Below the pieces are notes generated by a model. It was not told the origin of the DNA. It saw only the letters and a list, made by a program, of their open reading frames with translations, and did not search any database. Shown here in pieces: positions 8,565 through 17,800 of a stretch of DNA of 64,000 nucleotides (within the stretch, counting starts at the first letter, position 1; the number at the start of each line of letters is the position of its first letter). This DNA comes from Streptomyces gilvus (GTDB lineage: Bacteria > Actinomycetota > Actinomycetes > Streptomycetales > Streptomycetaceae): contig NZ_JAKWBE010000002.1 of assembly GCF_022513565.1 (NCBI RefSeq), positions 372,001 to 436,000 on the forward strand, read 5' to 3'. Position numbers and translations under genes: made by a program.

Positions 8565-9728
8565 ATGACGCGAGTGACCGAAGCGGTACGACGATCAGCA
8601 CAGGGCGGGAAGTGGACCGGCGTCGGACGGAACACGCTGGCGGCCTGGCGCTCGCCGGGCCGGGAGCGGGACCTGGTCGTGCAGTCGCTGAAGGCCGCGG
8701 GGGCGGCGGTGCTGGCGTGGTTCGTGGCGAGCGACGGCATGGACGACCCGATGGCCCTGATGGCGCCCTGGGTGGCGGTGGTCCTGGTGCAGGCCACCGT
8801 GTACAGCTCCCTGCGGCGCGCGGCGCAGCAGTTCGCGGCGATCTGCGTCGGCACGGTGTGCGCCTCACTCGCCCAGGCGGTCACCGGGAACACCCTGGGC
8901 GCGCTGGCGCTGTGCCTGCCGGTGCTGATGCTGCTCTCGAACTGGTCCCGCTTCGGCGACCAGGGCATCTACGGCGCCACCACCGCGGTGTTCACGCTCG
9001 CCGCCGGCAGCGTCAGCGCGGCCACGGTCGGGCACCGGGTGGGGCAGGCGGCGCTCGGCGCGGTCATCGGGATCGCCGTCAACGCGCTGGTGCTGCCGCC
9101 GATCCATCTCCGGGACGTCCGCGAGAACCTGGCGGCCCTCGCCGAGGAGGCGACGGACGTGCTGCGCACGGTCGCCGACGACATGCGGCACGAGCGCTGG
9201 GACGCGGCGACCGTGGGCGGCTGGGAGCACGGCGCCGCCCGGCTCGAACACCGGCTGGAGGCGGTGCGCTCGGCCCGCCGCTGGAGCCGGGAGAGCCTGC
9301 GCCTGACCAGCCGGCCGCTGCGCAGACTGCGCCGGCTGCCCTCGGACATACCGCCCGACAGCGAGGACGAGCGCTGGAGCCGGATCACCGGACACGTGAC
9401 GGCACTCACCCGCACCCTCGGGGTCGCCGCCGAGGACGGACGGACGCCCACGCCGCCCGACGCCCCGGTGCTGCACACCTACGCGCGCCTGCTGGAGCTG
9501 ATCGCGCGGGCCTGCCACGCGCAGGGGCGCCGGCTGCTCGACGGGCCCGGCGAGGAGGAGGTGGACGAGCGGGTCGAGGAGACCCGGCGCGAGCTGCACC
9601 GGCGGCTGCAGGAGGGGCTGCGGGAGCAGGCCGGGTACGGGGCGGACCGTACGACGGTGCTCGGATCTCTGCTGCTGCAGGCGGAGAACCTGTGGGCGGA
9701 CACCGTTCCCGCCGCCGTGCGCGGGTGA
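8565..9728 (+). CDS. FUSC family / aromatic acid exporter-like membrane protein
   Basis: Protein of 387 residues with an N-terminal membrane domain of about six helices (for example AAVLAWFVASD, LMAPWVAVVLVQATVYSSLRRA, NTLGALALCLPVLMLLSNW, ALGAVIGIAVNALVLPPIH), followed by a ~200-residue helical cytoplasmic domain rich in Arg and Glu. The SLRRAAQQ motif after the second helix and the VLPP end of the membrane part are typical of FUSC/ArAE proteins, proposed to export aromatic carboxylates. A paralogue lies at 25101-26372. The start is ATG at 8565; a GTG three codons further on is possible. A longer in-frame extension upstream overlaps the HAD gene and is rejected. Confidence 0.88.
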   Translation: MTRVTEAVRRSAQGGKWTGVGRNTLAAWRSPGRERDLVVQSLKAAGAAVLAWFVASDGMDDPMALMAPWVAVVLVQATVYSSLRRAAQQFAAICVGTVCASLAQAVTGNTLGALALCLPVLMLLSNWSRFGDQGIYGATTAVFTLAAGSVSAATVGHRVGQAALGAVIGIAVNALVLPPIHLRDVRENLAALAEEATDVLRTVADDMRHERWDAATVGGWEHGAARLEHRLEAVRSARRWSRESLRLTSRPLRRLRRLPSDIPPDSEDERWSRITGHVTALTRTLGVAAEDGRTPTPPDAPVLHTYARLLELIARACHAQGRRLLDGPGEEEVDERVEETRRELHRRLQEGLREQAGYGADRTTVLGSLLLQAENLWADTVPAAVRG

Positions 9729-9752
9729 CGGTGACGCAGATCACCGGGAAAA

Positions 9753-9955
9753 GGTCCCAACGCCGGAACACCACACGGTAGTTCACCGTTGAACAAGTCG
9801 TGGGTGCGGATGGGACAGTGTCCCCGGGCCTCACCATTCGCCCACAGGGACGATCGTTCGGCTGAAGCCCTGTGGAGCCCTTCGCCGAGAGGCGACCGCC
9901 ATCCGTGCCCACCCTGCGACGGCCCCGACCGAGATTCCCCCGTCCGGTCGGGGCC
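9753..9955 (+). ncRNA. Candidate structured small RNA, 6S-like
   Basis: The stretch between the FUSC gene and the next SDR (9729-10019, 291 bp) encodes no convincing protein but folds well by eye. A small hairpin lies at 9781-9794. A long outer stem pairs 9797-9813 with 9899-9920 (GTCG, GGGTG and CGGATGG pair with CCATCCG, CACCC and CGAC). An internal open region follows, then GCCTC (9828-9832) with GAGGC (9889-9893), and an apical 8-bp stem CCACAGGG/CCCTGTGG (9842-9849 with 9868-9875). A perfect 11-bp terminator stem ends it. A rod with a central bubble and a length near 200 nt resembles 6S RNA. The plus strand and the 5' end are inferred. It could also be another actinobacterial small RNA. 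Confidence 0.45.
9921..9955 (+). terminator. Intrinsic-type terminator hairpin
   Basis: GGCCCCGACCG at 9921-9931 pairs perfectly with CGGTCGGGGCC at 9945-9955 across a 13-nt loop. The tail is CTTCC rather than a U-run, as is usual in Streptomyces. It closes the candidate RNA and insulates the promoter at 9982-10012. Confidence 0.75.
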
Positions 9956-9981
9956 CTTCCGCGTCCGGCCCCGGTTCCGGC

Positions 9982-10012
9982 TTGACTTCGAGCGCACTTC
10001 AATTCGTAGCGT
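9982..10012 (+). promoter_or_regulatory. MerR-type promoter with 19-nt spacer
   Basis: TTGACT (-35, 9982-9987) and TAGCGT (-10, 10007-10012) are separated by 19 nt. The sequence CTTGACTTCGAGCGCACTT resembles sites bound by MerR-family activators, which act on promoters with overlong spacers. The expected start point falls at about 10019-10020, on the ATG of the SDR gene, so the transcript would be leaderless. No MerR gene is in the window. Confidence 0.55.
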
Positions 10013-10019
10013 TCACGGC

Positions 10020-10985
10020 ATGACCACTGCACAGCACAAGATCGGATCCGGTTTCGGCGCGACCAGCACCGCCGACGACGTCCTGCGGGGCGTCGATCTC
10101 ACGGGGAGGCTCGCGCTGGTCACCGGCGGCTACTCCGGGCTCGGCCTGGAGACGACCCGGGCGCTGACCGGGGCGGGCGCCCATGTCGTCGTCCCGGCGC
10201 GGCGCCGGGCCACCGCCGAGGAGGCGCTGGCCGGGGTGACCGGCGTGGAGGTGGACGAGCTGGACCTCGGCGACCTGGAGAGCGTGCGGTCCTTCGCCGA
10301 CCGGTTCCTGGCCTCCGGACGGACCGTCGACATCGTGATCAACAGCGCCGGGATCATGGCATGCCCCGAGACACGGGTGGGGCCGGGCTGGGAGGCGCAG
10401 TTCGCCACGAACCACCTCGGTCACTTCGCCCTCGTCAACCGGCTGTGGCCGGCGATCGCAGCGGGCGGCGCCCGCGTCGTCTCCGTCTCCTCCCGCGCCC
10501 ACCACTTCTCCGGGATGCGCTGGGACGACGTGCAGTGGACGAGCGGCTACGACAAGTGGCAGGCCTACGGCCAGGCCAAGACCGCGAACGTCCTCTTCGC
10601 CGTCCACCTCGACCGGCTGGCCCGTGACGCCGGTGTCCGTGCCTTCTCCCTGCACCCCGGCGGCATCCTCACGCCCCTCCAACGGCACATCCCCAAGGAA
10701 GAGATGATCGAACGCGGCTGGATCGACGCGGACGGCGACATCCTCAACCCCCAGGGCTTCAAGACCCCGGAACAGGGCGCGGCCACCCAGGTGTGGGCGG
10801 CGACCTCCCCCCAACTGGACGGCCTGGGCGGCGTCTACCTGGAGGACTGCGACGTCGCCGAGATCGCCCCGCCGGACGACTCGACCACCAACGGCGTCAA
10901 GCAGTGGGCCATCGACCCGGACCAGGCGGCCCGCCTGTGGGAGCTGTCGGCGCAGCTGACGGGCGTCAACGCCTTCGCCGCCTAG
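10020..10985 (+). CDS. SDR family oxidoreductase (retinol dehydrogenase-like)
   Basis: Short-chain dehydrogenase of 321 residues, longer than the classical type and similar to the WWOX/retinol-dehydrogenase-like group. It has the cofactor loop TGGYSGLGLE, INSAGIMA, FATNHLGHF, active-site serine in VVSVSSRAHH, then YGQAKTAN (YxxxK) and FSLHPGGILTPL. The ATG at 10020 has no ribosome site, in keeping with a leaderless transcript from the promoter at 9982-10012. An in-frame extension upstream to 9789 runs through the terminator hairpin and is rejected. The gene ends at the convergent terminator at 10994-11018. Confidence 0.92.
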   Translation: MTTAQHKIGSGFGATSTADDVLRGVDLTGRLALVTGGYSGLGLETTRALTGAGAHVVVPARRRATAEEALAGVTGVEVDELDLGDLESVRSFADRFLASGRTVDIVINSAGIMACPETRVGPGWEAQFATNHLGHFALVNRLWPAIAAGGARVVSVSSRAHHFSGMRWDDVQWTSGYDKWQAYGQAKTANVLFAVHLDRLARDAGVRAFSLHPGGILTPLQRHIPKEEMIERGWIDADGDILNPQGFKTPEQGAATQVWAATSPQLDGLGGVYLEDCDVAEIAPPDDSTTNGVKQWAIDPDQAARLWELSAQLTGVNAFAA

Positions 10986-10993
10986 CCGAAGGA

Positions 10994-11018
10994 GCGGCGC
11001 CCGGCATGCGGGCGCCGC
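10994..11018. terminator. Bidirectional terminator between convergent genes
   Basis: GCGGCGCCC (10994-11002) pairs perfectly with GGGCGCCGC (11010-11018) around a 7-nt loop. It sits between the ends of the SDR (10985) and the alpha/beta hydrolase (11028) and can serve both. Confidence 0.8.
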
Positions 11019-11027
11019 GGGCCGGAC

Positions 11028-11858
11028 TCAGTCCGTCATGAACTGCCCCAGATCCGCGCCGAGTTGCTCGGCGTGAGTGGCGAAGAGGCCGTGCCCGGCG
11101 TGCTCGTAGACCTTGAGGGTGGCCCCGGGCAGGAGGCGGGCGGCCCGGCGGGCCGTCGTCTCCAGGGGGGCCGAGGTGTCGTGGGTGCCGTGGGTCACCA
11201 GGGCCGGCAGGTCGAGCTCGGGGAGTTCGGCGGTGACGTCGACGACGGCGATCAGCGCCTGGACCGCGGCCGTGGAACGGGGCGTGGAGATCAGGGCGCG
11301 GTCGACGACGTGGTCCCGGTACGCCAGGGACACGTCGTTGCCCGGGCGGTCGACGGCGAAGAAGGCGTCGACCCCGTCCCGGAAGAACGCCGCCCGGTCA
11401 CGCCGGCAGACCTCGTTCGCCGCCGGCACCGCGTCCCGGGCCACGCCGTCCGGGTTGTCGGCGGTGCGCACCAGGCCCGGCGCGATCCCGGCGACGAAGG
11501 CGACCCGGGCCACCCGCTCGGCGCCGTGCCGGGTGAGACAGCGGGTGATCTCGACGCTGCCCATCGAGTGACCGATCAGGGTCGCCTCCCGCAGATCCAG
11601 GTGGACCAGGAGTCCGTGCAGGTCGTCGGCGAGGGTGTCGAGGTCGAAGCCGCCCCACACGTCGTCGGAGCGGCCGTGCCCCCTGCGGTCCAGGCCCACT
11701 CGGCGCAAGTCCTCCTCGGCGAGCCGGGGCATCTGGAACTCCCACATCTCCGAGCCCAGGTAGGCGCTGTTGACGAAGACGGCCACGGGTCCGTCGGCCG
11801 GTCCGTGGTCGACGTAGTGGAGCCGCGTACCGTCGGCGGGGCTGGCGAAGTACGGCAT
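11028..11858 (-). CDS. Alpha/beta hydrolase (chloroperoxidase/esterase type)
   Basis: Soluble alpha/beta hydrolase of 276 residues. The oxyanion region is FVNSAYLGSEMWEFQMPRL, then DRRGHGRSD, the nucleophile elbow GHSMGS (Ser near residue 97), the acid in VTHGTHDTSAPLE and the histidine in YEHAGHGLF. This is the layout of cofactor-free haloperoxidase-like esterases. The ATG at 11858 gives the canonical start MPYFASPADGTRLHYVDHG. The upstream continuation of the frame is antisense to the epimerase gene. It is divergent from the epimerase with a shared 139-bp region. Confidence 0.9.
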   Translation of the reverse strand: MPYFASPADGTRLHYVDHGPADGPVAVFVNSAYLGSEMWEFQMPRLAEEDLRRVGLDRRGHGRSDDVWGGFDLDTLADDLHGLLVHLDLREATLIGHSMGSVEITRCLTRHGAERVARVAFVAGIAPGLVRTADNPDGVARDAVPAANEVCRRDRAAFFRDGVDAFFAVDRPGNDVSLAYRDHVVDRALISTPRSTAAVQALIAVVDVTAELPELDLPALVTHGTHDTSAPLETTARRAARLLPGATLKVYEHAGHGLFATHAEQLGADLGQFMTD

Positions 11859-11997
11859 GGGACGTCCTCCCTGGGAGCCGGTGCGGTGGGTACGTCCCTG
11901 ATGCTCGCGTGCGGCGCCGGGCGGGTCGATTACCTCCGACGTCATGAACCCCGCACCGGCCGGGTACTCGGACCCTCCCCCTGGAAGGGAGTCGATC

Positions 11998-13026
11998 GTG
12001 AGCGGCACGACGGGCAGCAGGATCGTGGTCACGGGCGCCACCGGCAACGTCGGTACCAGCGTGGTGCGCGCCCTGGCCGAGGAATCGGACGTCGGCTCCG
12101 TGCTGGGGCTGGCCCGGCGGATACCCGAGTGGTCCCCGCCCCGGACGGACTGGTCCCCGGTCGACCTGGCGTCGGAGCGCACGGATCTGACCAAGGTCTT
12201 CGCGGACGCCGACGCGGTGGTGCATCTGGCCTGGGCCTTCCAGCCCACGCACGATCCGGCGGTGACATGGCGGACCAATGTCCTCGGCGGCATCCGGGTG
12301 TTCGAGGCGGTGGCGCGGGCGGGGGTGCCGACGCTGGTGCACGCCTCGTCGGTCGGGGCGTACTCGCCGGGGCCGAAGGGACGCGCGGTGGACGAGTCAT
12401 GGCCGACGCACGGCTGGCCGGACGCCGCGTACTGCCGGGAGAAGGCGTATCTGGAGCGCGCCCTGGACAGCTTCGAGCGGGACCATCCCGAGGTGCGGGT
12501 GGTGCGGATGCGGCCGGCGTTCCTGTTCAAGCGGGAGTCGGCGAGCGAGCAGCGCCGGATCTTCGGCGGACGGTTCCTGCCGGGACCGCTGGCGCGTCCG
12601 GAGATGCTGCCGTTCCTCCCCGACATCCCGGGGCTGCGGGTACAGGCGCTGCACACCGACGACGCGGCGAGGGCGTACGTCCTCGCGCTCGCGGGAGAGG
12701 TACGCGGCGCCTTCAACCTGGCCGCGGAGCCGCCGGTCGACGCGGAGATGCTGGGCGAGATGCTGGGCACGCGCCCGGTGCGGCTCCCCCGCGGCGCGGC
12801 CCGCAAGGCGATCGCCGCCGCCTGGGGCCTGCACCTGCTGCCCGCCTCGCCCCACCTCTTCGACGCGGTCCTGCGGCTGCCCCTGATGGACTGCACCCGC
12901 GCCCACACGGAGCTGGACTGGCAGCCCGAGCACACGGCGACGGAGGTCCTGGAGGAATTCCTGCACGGCCTGCAGCACGGAGCGGGAGCGGACACGGAGC
13001 CACTGCACGGCCGCAAGGTCGGCTGA
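11998..13026 (+). CDS. NAD-dependent epimerase/dehydratase family protein
   Basis: Extended-SDR protein of 342 residues. It has the Rossmann motif VVTGATGNVGTSVV at the N-terminus, VHLAWAFQPTHD, ASSVGAYSPG (active-site Ser region) and YCREKAYLE, the YxxxK catalytic pair. The GTG at 11998 is chosen because GGAAGGGAG lies seven bases upstream; an ATG at 11944 is possible but lacks a site. The substrate is unknown; nucleotide-sugar epimerase or reductase are the usual roles. Confidence 0.88.
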   Translation: MSGTTGSRIVVTGATGNVGTSVVRALAEESDVGSVLGLARRIPEWSPPRTDWSPVDLASERTDLTKVFADADAVVHLAWAFQPTHDPAVTWRTNVLGGIRVFEAVARAGVPTLVHASSVGAYSPGPKGRAVDESWPTHGWPDAAYCREKAYLERALDSFERDHPEVRVVRMRPAFLFKRESASEQRRIFGGRFLPGPLARPEMLPFLPDIPGLRVQALHTDDAARAYVLALAGEVRGAFNLAAEPPVDAEMLGEMLGTRPVRLPRGAARKAIAAAWGLHLLPASPHLFDAVLRLPLMDCTRAHTELDWQPEHTATEVLEEFLHGLQHGAGADTEPLHGRKVG

Positions 13027-13040
13027 GCCCGGGTCCCCGA

Positions 13041-13067
13041 GGGGTGTGGGCCGAGGGCTCACACCCC
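13041..13067. terminator. Convergent terminator hairpin
   Basis: GGGGTGTG (13041-13048) pairs with CACACCCC (13060-13067), with further GCC/GGC pairing inside the loop. It lies between the epimerase end and the NrfD-like gene and covers the stop codon of the latter. Confidence 0.7.
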
Positions 13068-14051
13068 TTCTTCGTCCGCCCCTTCTCCGTCGTCGAGGTC
13101 GTCGAGGTCGTCGAGCCTCTCCCGTTGGGGCGCCACCGTGTACTTCGGGTTCTTCGCCGAGGCCACGCCCGCCGCGAAGACGCCGAAGCGGGTGCAGGCC
13201 GAGCCGGTGAGGAGGGCGAGGCCCGAGGCCAGGGCCGGGACGCGGCGGCCGCCGAAGGCCACCGCGCCGAGCCCGCCTGCCGCCGTCAGTACCCGGGCCG
13301 CCCGTAGCAGGTTTCCGGCCCGGCCTTCCTTCCAGGTCTCCGCGACCATCCCCAGCCGCCGCTCCACCGCCTTCTCCACCGCCGCGTCGGCCAGCGCGGC
13401 CAGCCCCGCGGCGCAGCGCGCCGGCGCGTTCTCGCCGGTGGGACCGACCGCCAGGGCCATCCCGGCCGCGGCGGCCGTCGCGGAGGCGCCGAAGAGGTAC
13501 GGCAGCTCACGGTGGGCGCCGTGCCACGCCGGTACGGCGGTGTCGGCGGCCAGCACCCCGGTGTACGTGGCGACCGCGGGCCCCAGCAGTGCCGCGGCCC
13601 CGGTCGCCGCGCCCCCGAGACGCGGCAGCCGGCCGGTCACGGCGCTCGCCGCCGCCGCGCCCGCCGCCGGTCCGTAGACCGACAGCAGCCAGGACCCCAC
13701 GCTCATGGGCGAGGTCGGCTTGAACACCCGCAGCATGTTCGCGAACCGGCCGGGCCGGCCCAGGTCGTGGATGAGCGCGGCCGCGGACAGCGAGACCGCG
13801 CCGAGCGAGGACACCTTCAGCGCCGTGGCGGTCGTCGTACGGCCGGTCAGATGCGCGCCCGCCGCGAGCACCGACCCGGCGCCCGCGAGCCCGCCGAGGA
13901 AGAAGTACCCGGCGATGTCGGGCGCGGCCCAGGACGGCGCCTTGATGACGGGACGGCCGTAGTACGACTGGAACTCGGCGCGCGGCACCATCGCCTGCTC
14001 GCCCCGCCGGCGCCTGCGCCCCGCGCGCCGCGGGCGTTCCGAGACGGTCAT
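13059..14051 (-). CDS. NrfD-type membrane anchor subunit of formate dehydrogenase
   Basis: Polytopic membrane protein of 330 residues belonging to the NrfD/PsrC family, which passes electrons from the iron-sulfur subunit to the quinone pool. After a basic N-terminus it has AAPDIAGYFFLGGLAGAGS, HDLGRPGRFANMLRVFKPTSPMSVGSW (the conserved NrfD loop with HDLGRP) and several more helices. It ends in an acidic tail whose LDDLDDLDD is encoded by three perfect 9-bp repeats at 13089-13115. It takes the place of the b-type cytochrome FdnI of E. coli. Its ATG overlaps the stop of the iron-sulfur gene by four bases. Confidence 0.9.
   Translation of the reverse strand: MTVSERPRRAGRRRRRGEQAMVPRAEFQSYYGRPVIKAPSWAAPDIAGYFFLGGLAGAGSVLAAGAHLTGRTTTATALKVSSLGAVSLSAAALIHDLGRPGRFANMLRVFKPTSPMSVGSWLLSVYGPAAGAAAASAVTGRLPRLGGAATGAAALLGPAVATYTGVLAADTAVPAWHGAHRELPYLFGASATAAAAGMALAVGPTGENAPARCAAGLAALADAAVEKAVERRLGMVAETWKEGRAGNLLRAARVLTAAGGLGAVAFGGRRVPALASGLALLTGSACTRFGVFAAGVASAKNPKYTVAPQRERLDDLDDLDDGEGADEEGV
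13089..13115. repeat. 9-bp tandem repeat, three copies
   Basis: GTCGTCGAG occurs three times in perfect tandem at 13089-13115. On the minus strand it encodes the Asp-Asp-Leu repeats in the C-terminal tail of the NrfD-like protein. The unit number could vary without a frameshift. Confidence 0.85.
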
Positions 14052-14890
14052 CGCCGGCCCCTTCCCGTGAGCGCGAAGCAGGCCGCGACCCCGCCCAGCA
14101 GGGACAGGGCGGCCGCGCCCGCGTGCTTCCACATGGCCGGCAGGTCCCGGGTGGTGACGACCGGGTCCGGCGGCAGCCCGTACACCTCCGGCTGGTCCAG
14201 CAGCAGGAAGAACGCGCCGTCGCCGCCCACGCCGTTGTCGGGGTCGTCGCCGTAGAGCCTCGCCTCGGTGACGCCGGCCTCGTGCAGCTGGTCGACCCGC
14301 AGCGCGGCCCGCTCGCGCAGTTCGTCGAGCGGGCCGAACTGGATGGACTCGGTGGGGCAGGCCTTGGCGCAGGCCGGTTCCTGTCCCGCGCCAAGGCGGT
14401 CGTAGCACAGCGTGCACTTGAACGCCCGTCCGTCGTGCGGGCGTTGCTCGATGACGCCGTACGGGCAGGCGGGCACGCAGTACCCGCAGCCGTTGCAGAT
14501 GTCCTCCTGGACGACGACGGTGCCGAACTCGGTGCGGAACAGCGAGCCGGTGGGGCACACGTCGAGGCAGGCGGCGTGGGTGCAGTGCTTGCACACGTCG
14601 GAGGACATCAGCCAGCGCAGTTCGCCCGAGCCGTCGACGGCCGTCTCCTGGGCACTCGCCCCGCCTTCGACGACGGGGAGTTCGGTGCGGCCGTCGGGGC
14701 GCGGCTGCTCGATGAAGGCGACGTGTCGCCAGGTGGAGGCGCCGAGGGCCTGGGTGTTGTCGTAGGACATGCCGGTCAGGGACAGGCCGTCCTCGGGGAT
14801 GGCGTTCCACTCCTTGCAGGCCACCTCGCAGGCCTTGCAGCCGATGCAGACGGAGGTGTCGGTGAAGAAGCCGACGCGTTCCTCGCTCAC
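14048..14890 (-). CDS. fdhB: Formate dehydrogenase iron-sulfur (beta) subunit
   Basis: Electron-transfer subunit with four [4Fe-4S] clusters, 280 residues. Cysteine motifs in order: CIGCKACEVACKEWN (residues ~15-29), CKHCTHAACLDVCPTGS, CNGCGYCVPACPYG and CTLCYDRL...CAKACPTES. A single C-terminal transmembrane helix (AGAAALSLLGGVAACFAL) anchors it, as in FdnH. The start is the GTG at 14890, which overlaps the fdhA stop (GTGA). It receives electrons from the molybdenum subunit and passes them to the NrfD-like anchor. Confidence 0.95.
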   Translation of the reverse strand: MSEERVGFFTDTSVCIGCKACEVACKEWNAIPEDGLSLTGMSYDNTQALGASTWRHVAFIEQPRPDGRTELPVVEGGASAQETAVDGSGELRWLMSSDVCKHCTHAACLDVCPTGSLFRTEFGTVVVQEDICNGCGYCVPACPYGVIEQRPHDGRAFKCTLCYDRLGAGQEPACAKACPTESIQFGPLDELRERAALRVDQLHEAGVTEARLYGDDPDNGVGGDGAFFLLLDQPEVYGLPPDPVVTTRDLPAMWKHAGAAALSLLGGVAACFALTGRGRR

Positions 14891-17800
14891 TTGCGCACCT
14901 CCGTCCCGGTGGTCCCGGTGATGCCGGCCCGCCGCCGGTACTCGGCGACCAGCTTCGGCAGGTCCGGTCCGCGCGGCCGGCGGCCGGGGAGGATGTCGGC
15001 GGACAGCGCCTTGTCCTCCTGGATGTGGGCGTTGGGGTCGAGGGAGATGGAGGTCAGCTCGTTGGCCGCGTCGCCCGGGGAGACACCGTTGGGCCCCCAG
15101 TGGAAGGGCAGCCCGATCTGGTGGACCGTGCGGCCCTGCACCCGCAGCGGGCGGATCCGTTCCGTCACCAGCACGCGCGCCTCCACGGCGTTGCGGGCGG
15201 TGACGACGGTGGCCCAGCCGCCGTTCTCCAGGCCGCGTTCGCGGGCCAGTTGGGGCGAGACCTCGCAGAAGAACTCCGGCTGCAGCTCGGACAGGTACTC
15301 GGACCAGCGGCTCATGCCGCCCGCCGTGAAGTGCTCGGTCAGCCGGTGCGTGGTGACGACGTACGGGAAGACCTCGGCGCCCTTCTCGTCTCCGCTGGGG
15401 TGGTAGCGGTTGCCCTCGCGGGGCATCAGCTGGCGCACGGGGCTGCGCGGGGTCGACGGGTGGAGGGCGTTGGGGAAGGGCGAGTCCTGGGGCTCGTAGT
15501 GGGTGGGCAGCGGGCCGTCCTCCAGGCCCGCCGGGGTGTAGAGCCAGCCCTTGCCGTCGGCCTGCATGATGAACGGGTCGTCGCCGCGCAGCGCGTCGGG
15601 GCCCTCGGCGTCCTCGTCGGGCACGTGGTCGGGGGCGCGGTCGGGCACGAAGTCGGGGACGTCGCGGCCGGTCCACTTCCCGGCGTCCGCGTCCCACCAC
15701 ACGTACTTCTTGCGTTCGCTCCAGGGGGTGCCGTCGGGGGCGGCGGAGGCGCGGTTGTAGAGGATGCGCCGGTTGGCGGGCCAGGCCCAGGCCCATTCGG
15801 CGGCCACCCAGTCCTGCTCGGAGCCGGGCTTCTTGCGGGCGGCCTGGTTGACGCCGTCGGCGTAGACACCGCAGTAGATCCAGCAGCCGCAGCGGGTGGA
15901 GCCGTCGTCCTTCAGCTCGGTGTAGGCGCTGAGCGGACTGTTGTCGGGGCCGTGGCCGCTGATCTCGGCGAGGACGGCGTCGGCGACCGGTTCCTGGAGC
16001 TCGCCGCTGACCGGGTAGTCCCAGGCGAGGTCCTGGATGGGCCGGTCCATGGGGTCGGTGGAGCCGGCCAGCCGTTCCTTGATGCGGCGGCCCAGGTGGT
16101 ACATGAACCACAGGTCGCTGCGCGCGTCGCCCTCGGGTTCCACGGCCGCGTAGTGCCACTGCACCCAGCGGTTGGTGTTGGTGAAGGAGCCGGACTTCTC
16201 GGTGTGGGCGGCCGCCGGGAAGAAGAACACCTCGGTGCCGATGTCCTCGGTGCGCAGCTCGCCGCTCTCGATCTCGGGGCCGTCCTTCCACCAGGTCGCC
16301 GACTCGATGAGGGAGAAGTCCCGTACGACCAGCCACTGCAGGTTGGCCATGCCCAGGCGTTGCAGCCGGGTGTTGGCGGAGCCGACGGCCGGGTTCTCGC
16401 CGAGCAGGAAGTAGCCCTTGCAGTCGCCGTCGAGCTGGGCCATGACGGTGTCGTAGTGGGAGTGTGAGCCGGTCAGGCGCGGCAGGTGGTCGAAGCAGAA
16501 GTCGTTGTCGGGGGTGGCGGCGTCGCCGTAGTAGGACTTGAGCAGGCTGACGAGGTAGGCGCGGATCTCGGACCAGAAGCCCTTCACCGTGCGGGTGGTC
16601 TCGATGAAGTTGTCGAGGCTCATGTCCTCGTGCGCGTGCGGCATCGGGATGTAGCCGGGCAGCAGGTTGAACAGGGTCGGGATGTCGCTGGAGCCCTGGA
16701 TGGAGGCGTGGCCGCGCAGCGCCTGGATGCCGCCGCCGGGGCGGCCGATGTTGCCGAGCAGCAGTTGCAGGACGCACGCGGCGCGGATGAACTGGCTGCC
16801 GGTGGTGTGCTGGGTCCAGCCCACGGCGTAGCAGAAGGCGCTGGTGCGCTGCGGTCCGGAGTTGCCGGTCAGCTCGTCGCACACCCGCAGGAAGGTCTCG
16901 CGGGGGATGCCGCAGACGTCCTCGACCATCTCGGGGGTGTAGCGGGCGTAGTGGCGCTTGAGGACCTGGTAGACGCAGCGCGGGTGCTGGAGGGTCTCGT
17001 CGGTGGGGGCGCGGTGCCCGGTGCGGGCGCCTCCGGAGCCGTGCGCCTCGGCGCCCGCGGCCTTGCGGGTGCGCTCCTCGTACAGCTCGTCGGCCTCGCC
17101 CGCGGGCTGCTGGATCTCGACGCCCTCGTACTGCCAGGTGGTGGGGTCGTAGTGGGCCTTGTCCTCGTCGAGTCCGGAGAAGACGCCGTCGAGGTCCTCG
17201 GTGTCCCGGAACTCCTCGCTGACCAGGGTGGCGGCGTTGGTGTACTTCAGGACGTACTCGCGGAAGTCCTTCTCCTCGGTCAGGACGTGGTTGATGATCC
17301 CGCCGAGGAAGGCGATGTCGGTGCCGGCGCGGATCGGGACGTAGAGGTCGGCGAGGGCGCTGGTGCGGTTGTAGCGGGGGTCGACGTCGATGATGCGGGC
17401 GCCGCGCTTCTTGGCCTCCATCACCCACTGGAAGCCGACCGGGTGGCACTCGGCGAAGTTGGAGCCCTCGATGACGATGCAGTCGGCGTGCTGCAGGTCC
17501 TGCATGAAGGTGGTGGCGCCGCCGCGGCCGAAGCTGGTGCCGAGGCCGGCGACCGTGGCGGAGTGACAGACTCGGGCCTGGTTCTCCACCTGGACCACGC
17601 CGAGGCCGGTCAGCAGCTTCTTGATGAGGTAGTTCTCCTCGTTGTCCAGCGTCGCGCCGCCGAGGCTGGCGATGCCCATGGTGCGGGCGGTGCGCATCCC
17701 GTCGTGCTCCCACTCCCAGGTCTCGCGCCGGGTGCGGATCACGCGTTCGGCGACCATGTCCATCGCCGTGTCCAGGTCGAGCGTCTCCCAGTCGCCGGAG

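Noticed and set aside
9789..10019. In-frame N-terminal extension of the SDR (MNKSWVRMGQ...)
   Set aside because: It would run through a perfect terminator hairpin and the promoter; the folded RNA explains the sequence better.
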